Shown one piece after another: positions 16,648 through 26,102 of a stretch of 64,000 nt of DNA. This DNA is from Mesorhizobium sp. M1B.F.Ca.ET.045.04.1.1. Lineage in GTDB: Bacteria; Pseudomonadota; Alphaproteobacteria; Rhizobiales; Rhizobiaceae. Position 1 is the first letter of the stretch; every line of letters begins with the position of its first letter. The stretch spans positions 1,984,001 through 2,048,000 of the forward strand of contig NZ_CP034448.1 in the NCBI RefSeq assembly GCF_003952465.1. Reading direction: 5' to 3'. A program made the position numbers and the translations under genes. The notes below the pieces were generated by a model that saw only the letters and a program-made list of their open reading frames with translations, searched no databases and was not told the origin of the DNA.

Positions 16648-17385
16648 ATGCCACGTGCCTCTGCCCGCAGCCGGCTTGACCGGCTTGATTTGCTCGCGAG
16701 CCGTCTTAAAGCGGACGAACCAATGACCATCGCTGAGATCGCCAGCGAGCTCGGCATCAGCGCGCGGACGCTCGCCCGCGACCTCGAGATCCTGCGCGAG
16801 CGAGGGCTGCCGGTAGAGTCGGATCGAGGTCGAGGGGGCGGCGTCCGGCTGCACCGGACATGGGGTATTGGGCGCGTGACGCTGACCTATCGCGAAGCGG
16901 TCGACCTGCTGGTTAGCCTCGCCATCGCGGAGCAGCTTCAGTCCCCCTGGCTGATTGCCAATCTATCCTCGATTCGGCGCAAGCTGACGGCGTCCTTCGC
17001 CCCGGCCCTCCGCGACCGCATCGAAGCGTTGCGGAACCGTATCCTCATCGGCCACAGCGCATCCGCTTCGGTCGTACAGGGCTTCGCGGTCCCCGACGGC
17101 GATAGCATCAATGCGCTGTTTCGCGCCTTCCTCGAAACACGCGTGTTGCGTTTCAGCTACACGGACGTGCAGAACAGAAAAGCGATGCGGCTGGTGGAAC
17201 CGCAACTCCTGCTATTGAACTATCCCGTCTGGTACGTGATCGGATGGGATCGAGATCGTGACGCAGTGCGCAGCTTCCGATGCGACAGGATGAGATTCGC
17301 GCTCGTCGAGGAGGAACAGTTTCAGCTGCGGCGGCCTGAAATTTTCGACAAAGCGATTGAAGGCGTGGACGTGATCAAGCCTTGA
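16648..17385 (+). CDS. YafY-type HTH/WYL transcriptional regulator
   Basis: A 245-residue protein from ATG 16648 (MPRASARSRLDRLDLL). An N-terminal HTH (about 1-60, TIAEIASELGISARTLARDLEILRERG) is followed by a WYL domain (about 140-205) with the segment LLLLNYPVWYVIGWDRDRDAVRSFRCDRM. WYL regulators often sense nucleic-acid fragments or small ligands and control stress or DNA-damage genes. It is divergent from the ABM/HEAT pair, its likely targets. The gene ends ten bases before the second copy of the tlpA-tail repeat. Confidence 0.88.
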   Translation: MPRASARSRLDRLDLLASRLKADEPMTIAEIASELGISARTLARDLEILRERGLPVESDRGRGGGVRLHRTWGIGRVTLTYREAVDLLVSLAIAEQLQSPWLIANLSSIRRKLTASFAPALRDRIEALRNRILIGHSASASVVQGFAVPDGDSINALFRAFLETRVLRFSYTDVQNRKAMRLVEPQLLLLNYPVWYVIGWDRDRDAVRSFRCDRMRFALVEEEQFQLRRPEIFDKAIEGVDVIKP

Positions 17386-17394
17386 ACATGAGCC

Positions 17395-17495
17395 GGCGCT
17401 GGGCCTGCCCGATCGCGCATATGAACGGCCCGGCCGAATGGTCGAGCCCCGACGCCAAGCGGCTGGTGGAGGCGGCGGTCAGCCCGTCAGGCTGA
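17395..17495 (+). pseudogene. Second copy of the tlpA 3' end (remnant, direct repeat copy 2)
   Basis: Bases 17395-17409 match tlpA 14948-14962 and 17411-17471 match 14996-15056 with one mismatch; 33 tlpA bases between the blocks are missing. In the tlpA frame it encodes [21 protein letters not shown] and then its own stop at 17493-17495, overlapping the 3' end of the convergent GGDEF-EAL gene. This copy may be the original tlpA end, displaced when the islet arrived. Confidence 0.8.
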
Positions 17496-19926
17496 GCGCA
17501 GCGGCGGCCGGCTCCAGCATCAGGATGCTGCCGCCGCGAGGCGTGACGCGATCGTTGGCCGCCGGCGCCGGCACGCCGGTCAGCTCGCTGAAGGTCTCGA
17601 TCGGGCCCGGCCTGCCGAGATAGTATCCCTGGCCGATCTCGCAGTCCTCGGCATCGAGGAAGCGCAATTCGTCCAGCGTCTCGACGCCTTCGGCCAGAAC
17701 CGGCAGTCCGAGGCCTCGCCCCAGCCCCAGCACGGCGCGCACGATGGCCGCGACCTGGCCGTTCCTGTCGACCGATTTGATGAAGGAGCCGTCGATCTTG
17801 ATCTTGTCGAAGGGGAAGGCGCGCAGGTTGGACAGCGACGAATAGCCGGTTCCGAAATCGTCCATCGCGACGCGGACACCAAGCGCCTTGACCTGCCGCA
17901 AGGTCGCGAGCGCCCGCGGCATGTCCTTGATAAGCGCCGTCTCGGTCACCTCGAGCTCCAGCCGGCCGGGTGCAAGGCCGGTGCGGAGAAGGATCTCGTG
18001 CACCTTGCGGCTGAAATTCGGATTGTGCAGTTGCACCGCCGAAACATTGACGGCGATCGTCAGCGGATTTTTCCAGCGCGCGGCCTCCTCGCAAGCCGTC
18101 GCCAGCACCCATTCGCCGATCTGGGCGATGCCGCCGCTGTCTTCGGCCACGGGGATGAAAACGGACGGCGGGATATTGCCGCGTTCGGGATGATGCCAGC
18201 GGATCAGGGCTTCGAAGCCGATCATCTTGCCGCTGCTGATTTCCTTTTGCGGCTGGTAGACCAGCCGGAACTCGCCGCGTGCCACCGCCTGGCGCAGATC
18301 GTGCTCCATGGCGCGCCTGTCGCGCGTCTCCGCACCCATCGAAGCCTCGAAATAGCGATAGGTGTCCTTGCCCTCGGCCTTGGCGCGATAGAGCGCGGTG
18401 TCGGCGTGGCTGACCAGCGACGCCTGCTCGTCGGCGTCGAGCGGGAAAAGGGCGATGCCGATACTGGCCGACACCAATTCGCCGCCGGGCGACAACTGGC
18501 TCTCCTGGCGCAGCTTGGAAAGCACCGCCTCGGCGATCCGGCCGGCTGCCTGCGGGTCGGGAAGGTTCGGCGCTATGATGGCGAACTCGTCGCCGCCGAG
18601 ACGGGCAAGCATCTGCCCGTGGCGAAGCACGCTCGAAGCGCATTGCGCCACCCGTTGCAGCACGGCGTCGCCGGCCGCATGACCGAAAAGGTCGTTCACC
18701 TCCTTGAACCGGTCGAGGTCGAGAAGCATGAGCGCGAGCTGCCCGCCCTTGCGGCTCGTGCCCGCCGCGGCGATCTCGGCCTCGAGCCGGCTGGTGAAGC
18801 TGCGGCGATTGGCAAGCCCGGTCAGCGGATCGAAATGCGCGAGGCGAATGATTTCCTGCTCGGCCTTCTTGCGTTCTCGTATATCGCGGACGGCGACGAC
18901 GTCGTGAGGCTTGCCGCAATAGTCGATGCTGCGGGCGATCAGCTCGACGGGGATCCGGGTGCCGTCCTGGCTGCGCAACTCGGCTTCCTGCGCCTGGCCG
19001 TTGCCGCCGGCGATGCTGGAGGCGATGCGCTCGCCGAAAAGGTCGCCAAGCGTCATCGTGTTCAGCGTGCCGGCGGTGGCGCCGCTCAGCGCCGCGATGC
19101 TGTCGTTGGCGCTGACGATGCGGCTGCCGTCGCAGACGATGAGCCCTTCCACGGCGGCGTTGGCCAGGCCATGCATGCGCTCGGCCTCGACCCGGTGACG
19201 GCGGAAGCGCAGATCGATCCTGAGCGCCGCGGCCGAGAGCACGAGGATGACCAGGCTCGCCGCCGCGGCGGCAAAGGCCTGCGACAGCGGCGCTATCGTG
19301 AATTGAGAGATCTCTATCGAGGAATCCGGGTAGATCGAGACGGCCCCCATGGCGATGAAATGCAGGGTGCAGATCGCCAATGTGAGCAGGATGGCGGCGG
19401 CGATCGTCGTAAGTGTCGACGGGCGGCGCAGCACAACGAGCAGCGAAAGCGCGGCAAGCGTGATGCCCGCCACCAGCGAAAGAGCGACGAGCAGCTCATT
19501 CCAGACGATTCTGCCCTGGACCTCGAACGCCGCCATGCCGGTATAGTGCATCACGGCGATGCCTGCGCCGAGCACGGCGCCGCCGACAAGGTAGTGATCG
19601 ATGCCGCCACGCATAGTGGCGATCCACATTCCCGCCGCCGTCAGGATGACGGAAGCGGCCAGCGACAGCGCGGAAAGCTCCGCGTTGTAGGCGTTGGGTA
19701 TTCCCGGCGTGAAGGCGACCATGGCGATGAAATGCGTCGCCCAGATGCCGAATCCTGTCGCCGTGGCGGCGATCAGCAGCCAGGCATAGCGGTTTCGACT
19801 GGTCGATTGCTGGACGTGGCGGAGAAGATTGACCGCGGAATAACAGGAGATTCCGCAGATGAGCGCCGCAAGCGCGACCAATCTCAGATCGTGCTCGTGC
19901 ACGATGCAATTATAGACGGTCAACAT
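17479..19926 (-). CDS. MHYT-PAS-GGDEF-EAL cyclic-di-GMP protein
   Basis: An 815-residue inner-membrane protein. An MHYT sensor of about seven helices (about 15-235) has the motifs THFIAM (64-69), MHYT (126-129) and LHFIAM (188-193), whose His and Met residues are thought to bind copper and sense gases. A PAS domain follows (about 255-350), then GGDEF with an intact active site at 444-448, and EAL with the intact EALIRWHHP motif from 572. Both catalytic halves look competent, so it could make or break c-di-GMP. No RxxD product-inhibition site is visible before GGDEF. It is monocistronic and convergent with the islet. Confidence 0.93.
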   Translation of the reverse strand: MLTVYNCIVHEHDLRLVALAALICGISCYSAVNLLRHVQQSTSRNRYAWLLIAATATGFGIWATHFIAMVAFTPGIPNAYNAELSALSLAASVILTAAGMWIATMRGGIDHYLVGGAVLGAGIAVMHYTGMAAFEVQGRIVWNELLVALSLVAGITLAALSLLVVLRRPSTLTTIAAAILLTLAICTLHFIAMGAVSIYPDSSIEISQFTIAPLSQAFAAAAASLVILVLSAAALRIDLRFRRHRVEAERMHGLANAAVEGLIVCDGSRIVSANDSIAALSGATAGTLNTMTLGDLFGERIASSIAGGNGQAQEAELRSQDGTRIPVELIARSIDYCGKPHDVVAVRDIRERKKAEQEIIRLAHFDPLTGLANRRSFTSRLEAEIAAAGTSRKGGQLALMLLDLDRFKEVNDLFGHAAGDAVLQRVAQCASSVLRHGQMLARLGGDEFAIIAPNLPDPQAAGRIAEAVLSKLRQESQLSPGGELVSASIGIALFPLDADEQASLVSHADTALYRAKAEGKDTYRYFEASMGAETRDRRAMEHDLRQAVARGEFRLVYQPQKEISSGKMIGFEALIRWHHPERGNIPPSVFIPVAEDSGGIAQIGEWVLATACEEAARWKNPLTIAVNVSAVQLHNPNFSRKVHEILLRTGLAPGRLELEVTETALIKDMPRALATLRQVKALGVRVAMDDFGTGYSSLSNLRAFPFDKIKIDGSFIKSVDRNGQVAAIVRAVLGLGRGLGLPVLAEGVETLDELRFLDAEDCEIGQGYYLGRPGPIETFSELTGVPAPAANDRVTPRGGSILMLEPAAAALSLTG

Positions 19927-20268
19927 CCTGCTTCACCTGATCTTCCCGCATCAATCAAGTCGGAATTGATTAGGGCTCGACGATTGAAAAATCAGTTATT
20001 GCGCATGCAACTACAGCGTGCTTTGCGGGTTGTAGAGCACTGGACGGTTTGCAATGACAATGGGCAGAGGCCGACTTGGCAGACAATCCTTCCGGGCCGG
20101 CGTATCGTTCGCCCTTTGGTGAGCCGGCTATCTACATTGCTTCTCGCTACTTTAGCCGGAAGCGAAGTATGCCGAGGAGCAACAAAACCGTTGTCCGACG
20201 GAGGCGGGCGGCACATATTGGCTTTGCGGGAGTATTCCTTCCGCCAATGACAAACGGGAGATGAAAAC
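19927..20268. other. 342-base intergenic region before the first ugp operon
   Basis: Upstream region shared by the GGDEF-EAL gene (minus) and ugpB (plus). It is clearly more AT-rich at its left end and must hold both promoters. A GGGAGA ribosome site precedes the ugpB ATG. I see no convincing Pho box, no tRNA and no credible small gene. Confidence 0.5.
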
Positions 20269-21573
20269 ATGAAGTTCTTCGGCTTCGCGGCCGGTGCCGC
20301 CTTGATGCTGTTTTCCACCACCTCTGCCTTTGCCGTCACACAGATCAGCTGGTGGCACGCCATGACAGGCGCCAATGCCGAGGTCGTCGACAAGATCTCG
20401 AAGGACTTCAACGCCAGCCAGAGCGACTACCAGGTCGTGCCGGTGTTCAAGGGCACCTATCCCGAAACGCTAAATGCCGGCATCGCTGCCTTCCGGGCCG
20501 GCCAAGCGCCAGACATCATCCAGGTGTTCGACGTCGGCACCGGCGTCATGATGGCGGCCGAAAGCGCGATCAAGCCGGTGGCCGATGTGTTGACGGGCGC
20601 CGGGATGACTTTCGACAAGAGCCAGTATCTGCCCGGGATCGTCGGCTACTATTCGAAGCCGGACGGTACCATGCTGTCCTTCCCCTACAATTCGTCCTCG
20701 CCGATCCTCTACTATAACAAGGACATCTTCCAGAAGGCCGGCCTCGACGTGAACAGCCCGCCCAAGACCTGGAACGAGGTCTGGGAAGCGGCAAAGAAGA
20801 TCAAGGCGAGCGGCGCCGCTCCTTGCGGCTACACCTCGACATGGCTGACCTGGATCCATCTGGAGAATTTTGCCGCCTGGAACAATGTGTCCTGGGCGAC
20901 CCAGCAGAACGGACTGGCCGGAGGCGATGTCGAGCTCAAGATCAACGCGCCGATCTTCGTTAACCACTTTCAGGCGCTGGCGGACCTCGCCAAGGACGGC
21001 ACCTTCAAATATGGCGGACGCACCTCCGAAGCAAAGCAGATATTCCTCGCCGGCGAATGCGGCATCTTCACGGAATCGTCAGGTGGTCTCGGCGACATCG
21101 TCAAGTCCGGCATGAACTACGGCATCGGCCAGTTGCCTTACGACAGCGACGCCAAGGGCGCGCCGCAGAACACGACGCCGGGCGGCGCCAGCCTCTGGGT
21201 TTTCAGCGGCAAGTCGGATGAAGAATACAAGGGCGTCGCTGCCTTCTTCGCCTATCTCTCCAAGACCGAGGTGCAGGAATATCTGCACCAGAAGTCGGGC
21301 TACCTGCCGGTAACGCTCGCAGCGTATGAGGCGACCAAGAAATCCGGCTTCTATGACAAGAACCCCGGCCGCGAGACACCGATCCTGCAGATGACCGGCA
21401 AGGCGCCGACCGAGAATTCGAAGGGTGTGCGGCTGCCCAATCTGCCGCAGGTGCGCGATATCCAGAACGAGGAGCTCGAGAAGATGCTGGCCGGCCAGGA
21501 AACGGCCCAGCAGGCGCTCGACAATGCCGTCTCGCGCGGCAATGCCGCCATCAAGGACGCGTTGGGGAACTAG
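20269..21573 (+). CDS. ugpB: ABC substrate-binding protein, UgpB-like
   Basis: A 434-residue periplasmic protein with a Sec signal peptide (cleavage after about residue 22, TSAFA). It has the extracellular solute-binding family 1 fold of sn-glycerol-3-phosphate binders: [45 protein letters not shown], and [17 protein letters not shown]. In the family, UgpB binds glycerol-3-phosphate or glycerophosphodiesters for the UgpAEC transporter. First gene of a four-gene ugpBAEC operon. Confidence 0.87.
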   Translation: MKFFGFAAGAALMLFSTTSAFAVTQISWWHAMTGANAEVVDKISKDFNASQSDYQVVPVFKGTYPETLNAGIAAFRAGQAPDIIQVFDVGTGVMMAAESAIKPVADVLTGAGMTFDKSQYLPGIVGYYSKPDGTMLSFPYNSSSPILYYNKDIFQKAGLDVNSPPKTWNEVWEAAKKIKASGAAPCGYTSTWLTWIHLENFAAWNNVSWATQQNGLAGGDVELKINAPIFVNHFQALADLAKDGTFKYGGRTSEAKQIFLAGECGIFTESSGGLGDIVKSGMNYGIGQLPYDSDAKGAPQNTTPGGASLWVFSGKSDEEYKGVAAFFAYLSKTEVQEYLHQKSGYLPVTLAAYEATKKSGFYDKNPGRETPILQMTGKAPTENSKGVRLPNLPQVRDIQNEELEKMLAGQETAQQALDNAVSRGNAAIKDALGN

Positions 21574-21646
21574 ACCCTGGCTGTCGAGACGGAACGTCGC
21601 CCGCGCAGGTTCGCGTGGGCGACCCTCGCATGATGAGAGCACGAAG

Positions 21647-22531
21647 CTGACCCCTCGCGTCGTTTTTCCCAACAAGGTCCTGCCTTACCTGCTCGTGGCG
21701 CCGCAACTCGCCATAACGCTGGTTTTCTTCTACTGGCCGGCCGGGCAGGCGCTCTACCAGTCCATGCTCAGGCAGGATCCGTTCGGGCTGAAGAGCAAGT
21801 TCGTGTGGTTCGCCAATTTCCGGAAAGTGCTTGCCGATCCGGCCTATCTCAACTCGATCAAGGTCACGGTCGCGTTTTCGCTTGCCACCGCGATCGTGGC
21901 GATGGCCGTGGCATTGCTGCTTGCCGTGATGGCCGAAAAGGTGGTGCGCGGCAAAGCGCTCTACCGCACGCTGATGATCTGGCCCTATGCGGTAGCGCCG
22001 GCGATCGCCGGCATGTTGTGGCTGTTCCTGTTCAACCCCTCGATCGGCTCGCTGTCCTATGTGCTGAGAAGTCTCGGCATCGCCTGGGACCCGCTGCTCA
22101 ACGGCAACCACGCCATGATCCTTTTGGTGTCCGCCGCGGCATGGAAGCAGATCAGCTACAATTTCCTGTTCTTCGTCGCCGGGCTGCAGGCGGTGCCCAA
22201 AACCCTGATCGAGGCGGCGGCGATCGATGGCGCTCGCGAGACCAAGCGCTTCTGGACCATCGTCTTCCCGCTGCTTGCGCCGACGACCTTCTTCCTGCTG
22301 GTCGTCAATACGGTCTATGCCCTGTTCGACACGTTCGGCATCGTCCATGCCGTCACCGGCGGCGGACCGGGCAAGACGACCGAGACGCTGGTTTACAAGG
22401 TCTACAATGATGGCTTCGTCAACCTGATCCTCGGCGATTCGGCGGCGCAGTCGGTAATCCTGATGGCCATCGTCATCGCTCTCACAGCCATCCAGTTCCG
22501 CTATGTGGAACGCAAGGTTCATTACGGCTGA
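21647..22531 (+). CDS. ugpA: ABC permease, UgpA-like (start codon unclear)
   Basis: A six-helix permease with the cytoplasmic coupling motif [24 protein letters not shown] and the family end [12 protein letters not shown]. The coding frame runs upstream through [19 protein letters not shown] with no ATG, GTG or TTG before it, except inside ugpB. Tandem ATGs at 21630 and 21633 are in another frame and hit a TGA within seven codons. A one-base loss right after ATGATGAG would explain this. I list a CTG at 21647 as the formal start; a GTG at 21695 would cut into helix 1. Confidence 0.75.
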   Translation: MTPRVVFPNKVLPYLLVAPQLAITLVFFYWPAGQALYQSMLRQDPFGLKSKFVWFANFRKVLADPAYLNSIKVTVAFSLATAIVAMAVALLLAVMAEKVVRGKALYRTLMIWPYAVAPAIAGMLWLFLFNPSIGSLSYVLRSLGIAWDPLLNGNHAMILLVSAAAWKQISYNFLFFVAGLQAVPKTLIEAAAIDGARETKRFWTIVFPLLAPTTFFLLVVNTVYALFDTFGIVHAVTGGGPGKTTETLVYKVYNDGFVNLILGDSAAQSVILMAIVIALTAIQFRYVERKVHYG

Positions 22532-22539
22532 GGCGAGCG

Positions 22540-23388
22540 ATGATCGGCCAGTCCCCGTTGCGCATCCTGATCGCCCATGCCGCTCTCATCCTCGGCATTC
22601 TGATCGTCGCATTTCCCATCTACTATACCTTCGTCGCCTCGACGCAGACGCTGCAGACGATCCTCAAGCCGCCTTTGCCGCTGCTGCCCGGCGACCAGTT
22701 CTGGAACAATTACGGCGAGGCGCTGTTCGGCGGTGTCGGGCGCATCGGCGGGGTCAGCGTCGGCAGGCTGCTTTTCAACACCACGATCATGGCGCTCGGC
22801 GTTGCGGCCGGAAAGATCTTCATCTCGATCCTGTCGGCCTACGCGATCGTCTTTTTCCGTTTTCCGCTGCGCATGACCTTCTTCTGGCTGATCTTCATCA
22901 CCCTGATGCTGCCCGTCGAGGTGCGCATCCTGCCGACCTACAAGGTGATGGTCGATCTCGGCATGATCGACACCTATGCCGGCCTGATCATCCCGCTGAT
23001 CGCCTCGGCCACCGCGACGCTGTTGTTCAGGCAGTTTTTCATGACCATTCCGGGCGAGCTCGTCGAGGCGGCGCGCGTCGACGGGGCTGGGCCGTGGCGC
23101 TTCTTCTTCGACATCCTCCTGCCGCTGTCGCGCACCAACATCGCGGCGCTGTTCGTCATCCTCTTCATCTATGGCTGGACGCAATATCTGTGGCCGCTGC
23201 TGGTCACCAACAGCAACGACATGAACACCATCGTCATCGCGCTGAAAAAGATGGTCTCCTTCGCAGATGCCGACACCCAGTGGCACCTTGTCATGGTAAC
23301 GGCGATGTTGGCCATCGTGCCGCCGATCCTTGTCGTGGTGCTGATGCAGCGCTGGTTCGTGCGCGGGCTCGTTGAATCCGAGAAGTGA
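22540..23388 (+). CDS. ugpE: ABC permease, UgpE-like
   Basis: A 282-residue protein with six membrane helices and the coupling helix motif EAARVDGAGPWRFFFDILLPLS, ending RWFVRGLVESEK as in UgpE/MalG-type permeases. It pairs with UgpA to form the inner-membrane channel. It starts eight bases after ugpA and ends six bases before ugpC, consistent with one operon. Confidence 0.9.
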   Translation: MIGQSPLRILIAHAALILGILIVAFPIYYTFVASTQTLQTILKPPLPLLPGDQFWNNYGEALFGGVGRIGGVSVGRLLFNTTIMALGVAAGKIFISILSAYAIVFFRFPLRMTFFWLIFITLMLPVEVRILPTYKVMVDLGMIDTYAGLIIPLIASATATLLFRQFFMTIPGELVEAARVDGAGPWRFFFDILLPLSRTNIAALFVILFIYGWTQYLWPLLVTNSNDMNTIVIALKKMVSFADADTQWHLVMVTAMLAIVPPILVVVLMQRWFVRGLVESEK

Positions 23389-23394
23389 GGGCCG

Positions 23395-24462
23395 ATGGCG
23401 ACCGTTGATCTGAACGATATGAAAAAGGTCTATGCCGGTGGCGTCGAGGCCGTGAAAGGCGTTTCCATCGCCATTCCGGACAAGCAGCTTTGCGTGCTGG
23501 TCGGTCCCTCCGGCTGCGGCAAGTCCACGCTGCTCAGGATGATCGCCGGACTCGAGACCATCTCTTCCGGGACGGTTGCGATCGACGGCAAGATCGTCAA
23601 CTCCATCGGTCCGACCGAGCGCGACATCGCCATGGTGTTCCAGAACTACGCGCTCTACCCGCACATGAAGGTGTACGACAACATGGCCTACGGCCTGCGC
23701 AATCGCGGCACGCCGAAAGCCGAGATCGACAGCAGGGTGCGCGCGACCGCCAAAATCCTGGAACTGTCGGCGCTGCTCGACCGGCGCCCGCGCGAGCTTT
23801 CCGGCGGGCAGCGCCAGCGCGTCGCCATGGGCCGCGCCATCGTGCGCAATCCGAAAGTCTTCCTGTTCGACGAGCCGCTCTCCAACCTCGACGCCAAGCT
23901 GCGAGGCCAGATGCGAGTGGAAATCAAGAACCTGCAGCGTTCACTAGGCGTCACTTCGGTCTATGTCACCCACGACCAGCTCGAGGCGATGACTTTGGCC
24001 GACATGCTTGTCGTCATGAATGCCGGGCTGGTCGAGCAGATGGGCGCTCCGCTCGACATCTACGAAAAGCCGGCCTCGACATTCGTCGCGTCCTTCATCG
24101 GCGCGCCGCCGATGAACCTGCTGCCCCTGGCGGAACGACCGGCCGGTCTGGCGCTGTCCGATGGGACGGCGATCAACCTCGCGCCCACCGAGCGACGAGC
24201 CGCAACGATCGGTTTTCGGCCGGAGGATGCCGATATCGCCGTCGCCGCGGAGATGCCGACCGGCGCTCTGGTCTTGCCGGCGACCGTCGAAGCCGTCGAG
24301 CCGGTTGGGGCCGAGAGCTTCCTTCACTGCGCGGCCGGCGGCGGCCGCATCGTCGTGCGCGTCGGCGGCCGCGCCAGCGCCAAGCCGGGCGACCGGCTGC
24401 ATGTCGCTGCCGGCGCCGAAAAGCTGCACTGGTTCGACGGCGACGGCAAGCGAGTCGGCTGA
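23395..24462 (+). CDS. ugpC: ABC transporter ATPase, UgpC/MalK type
   Basis: A 355-residue ATPase with Walker [10 protein letters not shown] (about 38-46), signature [14 protein letters not shown], Walker [13 protein letters not shown] and a C-terminal OB-fold regulatory domain (from about 240). This is the CUT1 importer ATPase type, which energises UgpAE. No intrinsic terminator is obvious in the 200 bases after it. Confidence 0.9.
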   Translation: MATVDLNDMKKVYAGGVEAVKGVSIAIPDKQLCVLVGPSGCGKSTLLRMIAGLETISSGTVAIDGKIVNSIGPTERDIAMVFQNYALYPHMKVYDNMAYGLRNRGTPKAEIDSRVRATAKILELSALLDRRPRELSGGQRQRVAMGRAIVRNPKVFLFDEPLSNLDAKLRGQMRVEIKNLQRSLGVTSVYVTHDQLEAMTLADMLVVMNAGLVEQMGAPLDIYEKPASTFVASFIGAPPMNLLPLAERPAGLALSDGTAINLAPTERRAATIGFRPEDADIAVAAEMPTGALVLPATVEAVEPVGAESFLHCAAGGGRIVVRVGGRASAKPGDRLHVAAGAEKLHWFDGDGKRVG

Positions 24463-24663
24463 AGCGGCGTCGCCCGACGATCGAGCGCGGCCGGCAAGGC
24501 CATAAGGCGCTGCAGGCCGAGGAAGCCGTGTTCGGTTGCCGCGCAACCTGGCTTTTCCACAACGCCTCGAGCCACAGCAGAACTGTCACATACCTTCTCT
24601 AAGAGAGCAGACAAGGACTTGCGCAAGCCCGTTGTCTTCAGCCACTCAAGAGGGAATAAATCC

Positions 24664-26016
24664 ATGTCGATCATCAAGCAGGGCCTTGCGGCTTTTGCCG
24701 CTGGCACGCTCGGCGTCGCGCTCGCGCTGCCTGCCGCCGCAGCGCCGGTTAAATTCGATTTCTGGTTCGGCCTGTCGGGCGATCTGGCACGCGTCGTCGA
24801 CACGCTGTGCAAGAACTTCAACGCCTCGCAGTCCGACTATGAGGTGGTATGCACCAGCCAGGGCAATTACGACGCCACGCTGCAGAACACGATCGCCGCC
24901 TTCCGCGCCGGCAAACAGCCGACCGTCGTCCAGGTCTATGACGTCGGCACCGCCACGATGATGCTGTCGGGCGCCTACAAGCCCGCCGACAAGCTGATGG
25001 AAGAGAACGGCTACAAGATCGACTACAGCGACTATTTTCCCGGCATCGCCCGCTACTACGCGACGTCGAAGGGCGAGATGCTGTCATTCCCGTTCAACTC
25101 GTCCACGGCGCTGATGTACTGGAACAAGGACGCTTTCACCAAGATCGGCAAGACCGAGGCGCCGAGGACCTGGGAAGATGTCGGCGCCGACCTCAAGGCG
25201 CTGAAGGACGCCGGCTATGATTGCCCGATGGCGATCAACATCTCCGGCAACGAAAGCTGGCAGCTCATGGAGCAGTTCTCGGCGCTCCACAACCAGCCGA
25301 TCGCCACCAAGAACAACGGCTATGACGGTCTCGACGCCCGCCTGGAAATGAACAAGACCAAGTTCGTCCAGTACGTCACCGACCTGAAGAAGTGGTATGA
25401 CGACGGCCTGATCAAGATCAAATCGAAGGACCTCGGCCAGGATATGGTCCAGGCCTTCGCCACCGGCACCTGCCAGGTCATCATGACCTCGGTCGGCGAC
25501 CATGGCACGGTCGGCAAGACCCAGAAGGAAGGCATGAACTGGGATGTCGCCGAGCTGCCGGTCTATGCCGGCACCGAGCGCAAGAACTCGCTGGTCGGCG
25601 GCGCGTCGCTGTGGGTGCTGTCCGGCAAGTCGGAGGCGGAGTACAAAGGGGCCGCTGCCTTCCTCAACTTCATCCACGATCCCAAGACCGCGTTGTTCTG
25701 GTCGACCAACACCGGCTACATCCCGGTGACGAAGTCGGGCTTCGAATACATGAAGGCAAACGGCTTTTACGACAAGGCGCCTTACAAGGGCCGTGAAGTG
25801 GCGATCGAAAGCCTGACCGCCTCGGAGCCGACCGAGATCACCCGCGGCATCCGCCTCGGCAACTTCACCCAGATCCGCGCCGAGTTCGGCACGCAGATGC
25901 AGGCGATCTTCGCCAACAAGGAGAGCGTGCAGGACGGCATAGACTCGCTGGTCAAGAACGGCGACGCGATCCTCGACCGCTTCCAGCAGACCTACCCCAA
26001 CAAGATGCTGCCCTAA
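24664..26016 (+). CDS. Second UgpB-like substrate-binding protein
   Basis: A 450-residue periplasmic protein from ATG 24664, with an AAGAGGGAA ribosome site, a signal peptide (cleavage near AAAAPV) and the same fold as the first UgpB. Shared segments include [34 protein letters not shown] and LSFPFNSS. The two are clearly paralogous but diverged in the middle, where the ligand sits (PMAINISGNESWQ here, [10 protein letters not shown] in the first), so ligands may differ. First gene of a second four-gene transporter operon. Confidence 0.87.
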   Translation: MSIIKQGLAAFAAGTLGVALALPAAAAPVKFDFWFGLSGDLARVVDTLCKNFNASQSDYEVVCTSQGNYDATLQNTIAAFRAGKQPTVVQVYDVGTATMMLSGAYKPADKLMEENGYKIDYSDYFPGIARYYATSKGEMLSFPFNSSTALMYWNKDAFTKIGKTEAPRTWEDVGADLKALKDAGYDCPMAINISGNESWQLMEQFSALHNQPIATKNNGYDGLDARLEMNKTKFVQYVTDLKKWYDDGLIKIKSKDLGQDMVQAFATGTCQVIMTSVGDHGTVGKTQKEGMNWDVAELPVYAGTERKNSLVGGASLWVLSGKSEAEYKGAAAFLNFIHDPKTALFWSTNTGYIPVTKSGFEYMKANGFYDKAPYKGREVAIESLTASEPTEITRGIRLGNFTQIRAEFGTQMQAIFANKESVQDGIDSLVKNGDAILDRFQQTYPNKMLP

Positions 26017-26033
26017 GCGAATAGAATTCAAGG

Positions 26034-26064
26034 CCGCTCGCCGGCAGCCGGCGAGCGGTCTTTT
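26034..26064 (+). terminator. Intra-operon intrinsic terminator after the binding-protein gene
   Basis: CCGCTCGCCGGC, one base, GCCGGCGAGCGG, then TCTTTTC: a twelve-pair perfect inverted repeat with a short U tract, 18 bases after the stop codon and 39 bases before the permease gene. Partial termination here would yield more binding protein than membrane components, as is common in ABC importer operons. Confidence 0.8.
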
Positions 26065-26102
26065 CTTATCAGGGCTAGCCGCTCGACGGCTTCGGCGGAT
26101 CG

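Noticed and set aside
17998..20250. 750-codon open frame on the plus strand
   Set aside because: It is antisense to the MHYT-PAS-GGDEF-EAL gene, which has all its motifs intact.
24583..24600. Possible Pho box before the second Ugp-like operon
   Set aside because: CTGTCAC followed by four bases is a fair half-site, but the second heptamer (CTTCTCT) does not match CTGTCAT well enough to claim.
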